A stretch of 37,779 nt of DNA from Lachnospiraceae bacterium (GTDB taxonomy: Bacteria; Bacillota; Clostridia; Lachnospirales; Lachnospiraceae): assembly GCA_017617395.1 (NCBI GenBank), contig JAFZWG010000090.1, positions 1-37,779 on the forward strand. Direction: 5' to 3'. The notes below the pieces were generated by a model. It worked only from the letters and a program-made list of their open reading frames with translations, was not told the origin of the DNA and did not search any database. Position numbers and translations under genes: made by a program. Of this stretch, positions 36,757-37,779 are shown piece after piece. Every line of letters begins with the position of its first letter. Within the stretch, counting starts at the first letter, position 1.

Positions 36757-37725
36757 ATGGAGAATCGTTTGAAAATCGTGATTATGGAGCGGGATACGCT
36801 TGGCGATGACGTCTCTTTGGAGGCGTTCTCGGAGTTCGGGGATGTGGTGTGCTACCACAAGTCCGAGCCCTCGGAAAATGCGCTCCGCGCAAAGGACGCG
36901 GACATTTTAGTCGTCAACAAGATTCCGATGAACGAGGAGACGCTTGCGGAGGCGTCGCACCTTAAGCTGATTTGCCTCACGGCGACCGGCACGAACAACG
37001 TTGATTTCGCGTACACGAATGCGCGCGGCATCACCGTGTGCAACGTCAAGGGCTACTCGACGGACAGTGTCGTGCAGCACACGTTTGCATTGTTGTTCTA
37101 CGTGTTCGAGAAGCTGGCCTATTACGACAATTTCGTCAAGAGCGGCGAGTATGCGAAAAATGACATATTCAGTCATTTTTCGATGCCGTTTCGCGAGCTT
37201 GCGGGCAAGACCTGGGGAATCATCGGCCTCGGCGCCATCGGCACGAAGGTCGGCGAGATAGCGGAGGCGTTCGGCTGCCGCGTCATCTACTACAGCACGA
37301 GCGGCACGCACCACACGGACCGTTTCCCCGAGCGCACTCTGCCCGAGCTTTTGGCGGAATCGGACGTTGTCTCGATCCATTGCCCGCTTTCGCCTGCAAC
37401 GAAGAATCTGATGGGAGATGAGCAGTTCCGTCAGATGAAGAAGGATGCGGTTTTGTTGAACCTCGGGCGCGGTCCCATCGTGGACGAGGAGGCGCTGGCC
37501 CGAGCGCTCACCGAAGGTGAGATCGCCGGAGCGGGGCTTGATGTTTTGGCGAAGGAGCCCATGGATCCCGCGAGCCCGCTTCTTCCCATCAAGGATTCGA
37601 CGAAGCTTGTGATCACGCCCCACATCGCCTGGGCCACCGTGGAGGCCAGGACGCGGTGCGTGGAGGAAACCGCGGCAAACGTCCGCGCCTACCTCGCCGG
37701 AGCACCCCGAAACGTAGTGAAATGA
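36757..37725 (+). CDS. D-2-hydroxyacid dehydrogenase (hydroxypyruvate reductase-like)
   Basis: 322 residues. The ATG at 36757 has GGAAGGG about 6 bases upstream; a GTG five codons earlier overlaps that site. The protein reduces 2-ketoacids to D-2-hydroxyacids with NAD(P)H. The NAD-binding GLGAIGTKVG near 165 and the three catalytic residues are seen: Arg in NLGRGPIVDE, Glu in AGLDVLAKEP and His in TPHIAWAT. The N-terminal TATGTNNVDFAYTNARGITVCNVKGYSTDSV is typical of the glycerate/hydroxypyruvate branch of the family. Substrate (hydroxypyruvate, glyoxylate or other) is not fixed by sequence. Two consecutive TGA codons end it, and an inverted repeat follows. Confidence 0.92.
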   Translation: MENRLKIVIMERDTLGDDVSLEAFSEFGDVVCYHKSEPSENALRAKDADILVVNKIPMNEETLAEASHLKLICLTATGTNNVDFAYTNARGITVCNVKGYSTDSVVQHTFALLFYVFEKLAYYDNFVKSGEYAKNDIFSHFSMPFRELAGKTWGIIGLGAIGTKVGEIAEAFGCRVIYYSTSGTHHTDRFPERTLPELLAESDVVSIHCPLSPATKNLMGDEQFRQMKKDAVLLNLGRGPIVDEEALARALTEGEIAGAGLDVLAKEPMDPASPLLPIKDSTKLVITPHIAWATVEARTRCVEETAANVRAYLAGAPRNVVK

Positions 37726-37738
37726 TGACAGAGGGACA

Positions 37739-37779
37739 GTCCCCAGTTGTCATCTCACCGTCAGATGACAACTGGGGAC
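37739..37779. repeat. Perfect 17-bp inverted repeat at the window end
   Basis: GTCCCCAGTTGTCATCT and its exact complement flank a 7-base loop; it ends on the last base. The preceding GACAGAGGGACA together with it resembles the REP-like palindromes that accompany single-strand (Y1) transposases in Clostridia. It may end the dehydrogenase transcript, though no T-run is seen before the window closes. Confidence 0.6.

Overview
The window reads as a chromosomal segment of a fairly GC-rich Gram-positive Clostridia member, most likely Lachnospiraceae-like. This rests on strong AGGAGG-type ribosome binding sites, sigma-A-type TTGACA/TATAAT promoters, a single-chain SecDF, LuxS, a TPP-riboswitch-controlled ThiT, an LPXTG-like surface protein with a domain I recognise from Lachnospiraceae (DUF6273 from memory), and small families typical of that group. 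No database search was possible, so the taxon is an inference. No rRNA, tRNA, CRISPR array or prophage was seen.

Layout. (1) 1-10073, plus strand: four consecutive ABC ATPase-permease fusion genes in the order A1-B1-A2-B2, a two-gene module present twice, ended by a hairpin terminator near 10110. (2) 10199-13693, minus strand: aconitase then NADP-isocitrate dehydrogenase, with a textbook promoter upstream. (3) 13922-18858: a membrane protein of unknown function, a YihX-like HAD phosphatase that overlaps convergently with a GNAT protein, a CYTH-domain protein, a 388-base gene-free stretch with a long hairpin, a ParA/MinD-like protein without a P-loop, and a small conserved protein. (4) 18963-24909: a DegV protein (minus), then SecDF, RecJ and thiamine pyrophosphokinase (plus). 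(5) 24916-25800, minus strand: the thiamine transporter subunit ThiT under a TPP riboswitch, convergent with thiN, so thiamine uptake and activation sit side by side. (6) 25877-30694: pyrC, pyrF and leuS. (7) 30804-34402: a large surface-protein gene interrupted by an in-frame stop right after its signal peptide, then a small cysteine-rich protein. (8) 34619-37779: luxS (minus), a zinc-ribbon protein of unknown function, a D-2-hydroxyacid dehydrogenase, and a perfect 17-bp inverted repeat running to the window edge.

Most genes are core metabolism or housekeeping: 2-oxoglutarate synthesis, pyrimidine synthesis, thiamine salvage, protein export, tRNA charging and methyl-cycle recycling. The less ordinary parts are the duplicated ABC module with conserved ATPases but diverged ectodomains, the degenerate ParA-like protein, the stop codon that separates a signal peptide from an intact 1000-residue surface protein, and several structured non-coding stretches. 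I did not find a clearly new multi-gene system; the duplicated ABC module and the P-loop-less ParA-like protein are the best candidates for follow-up.
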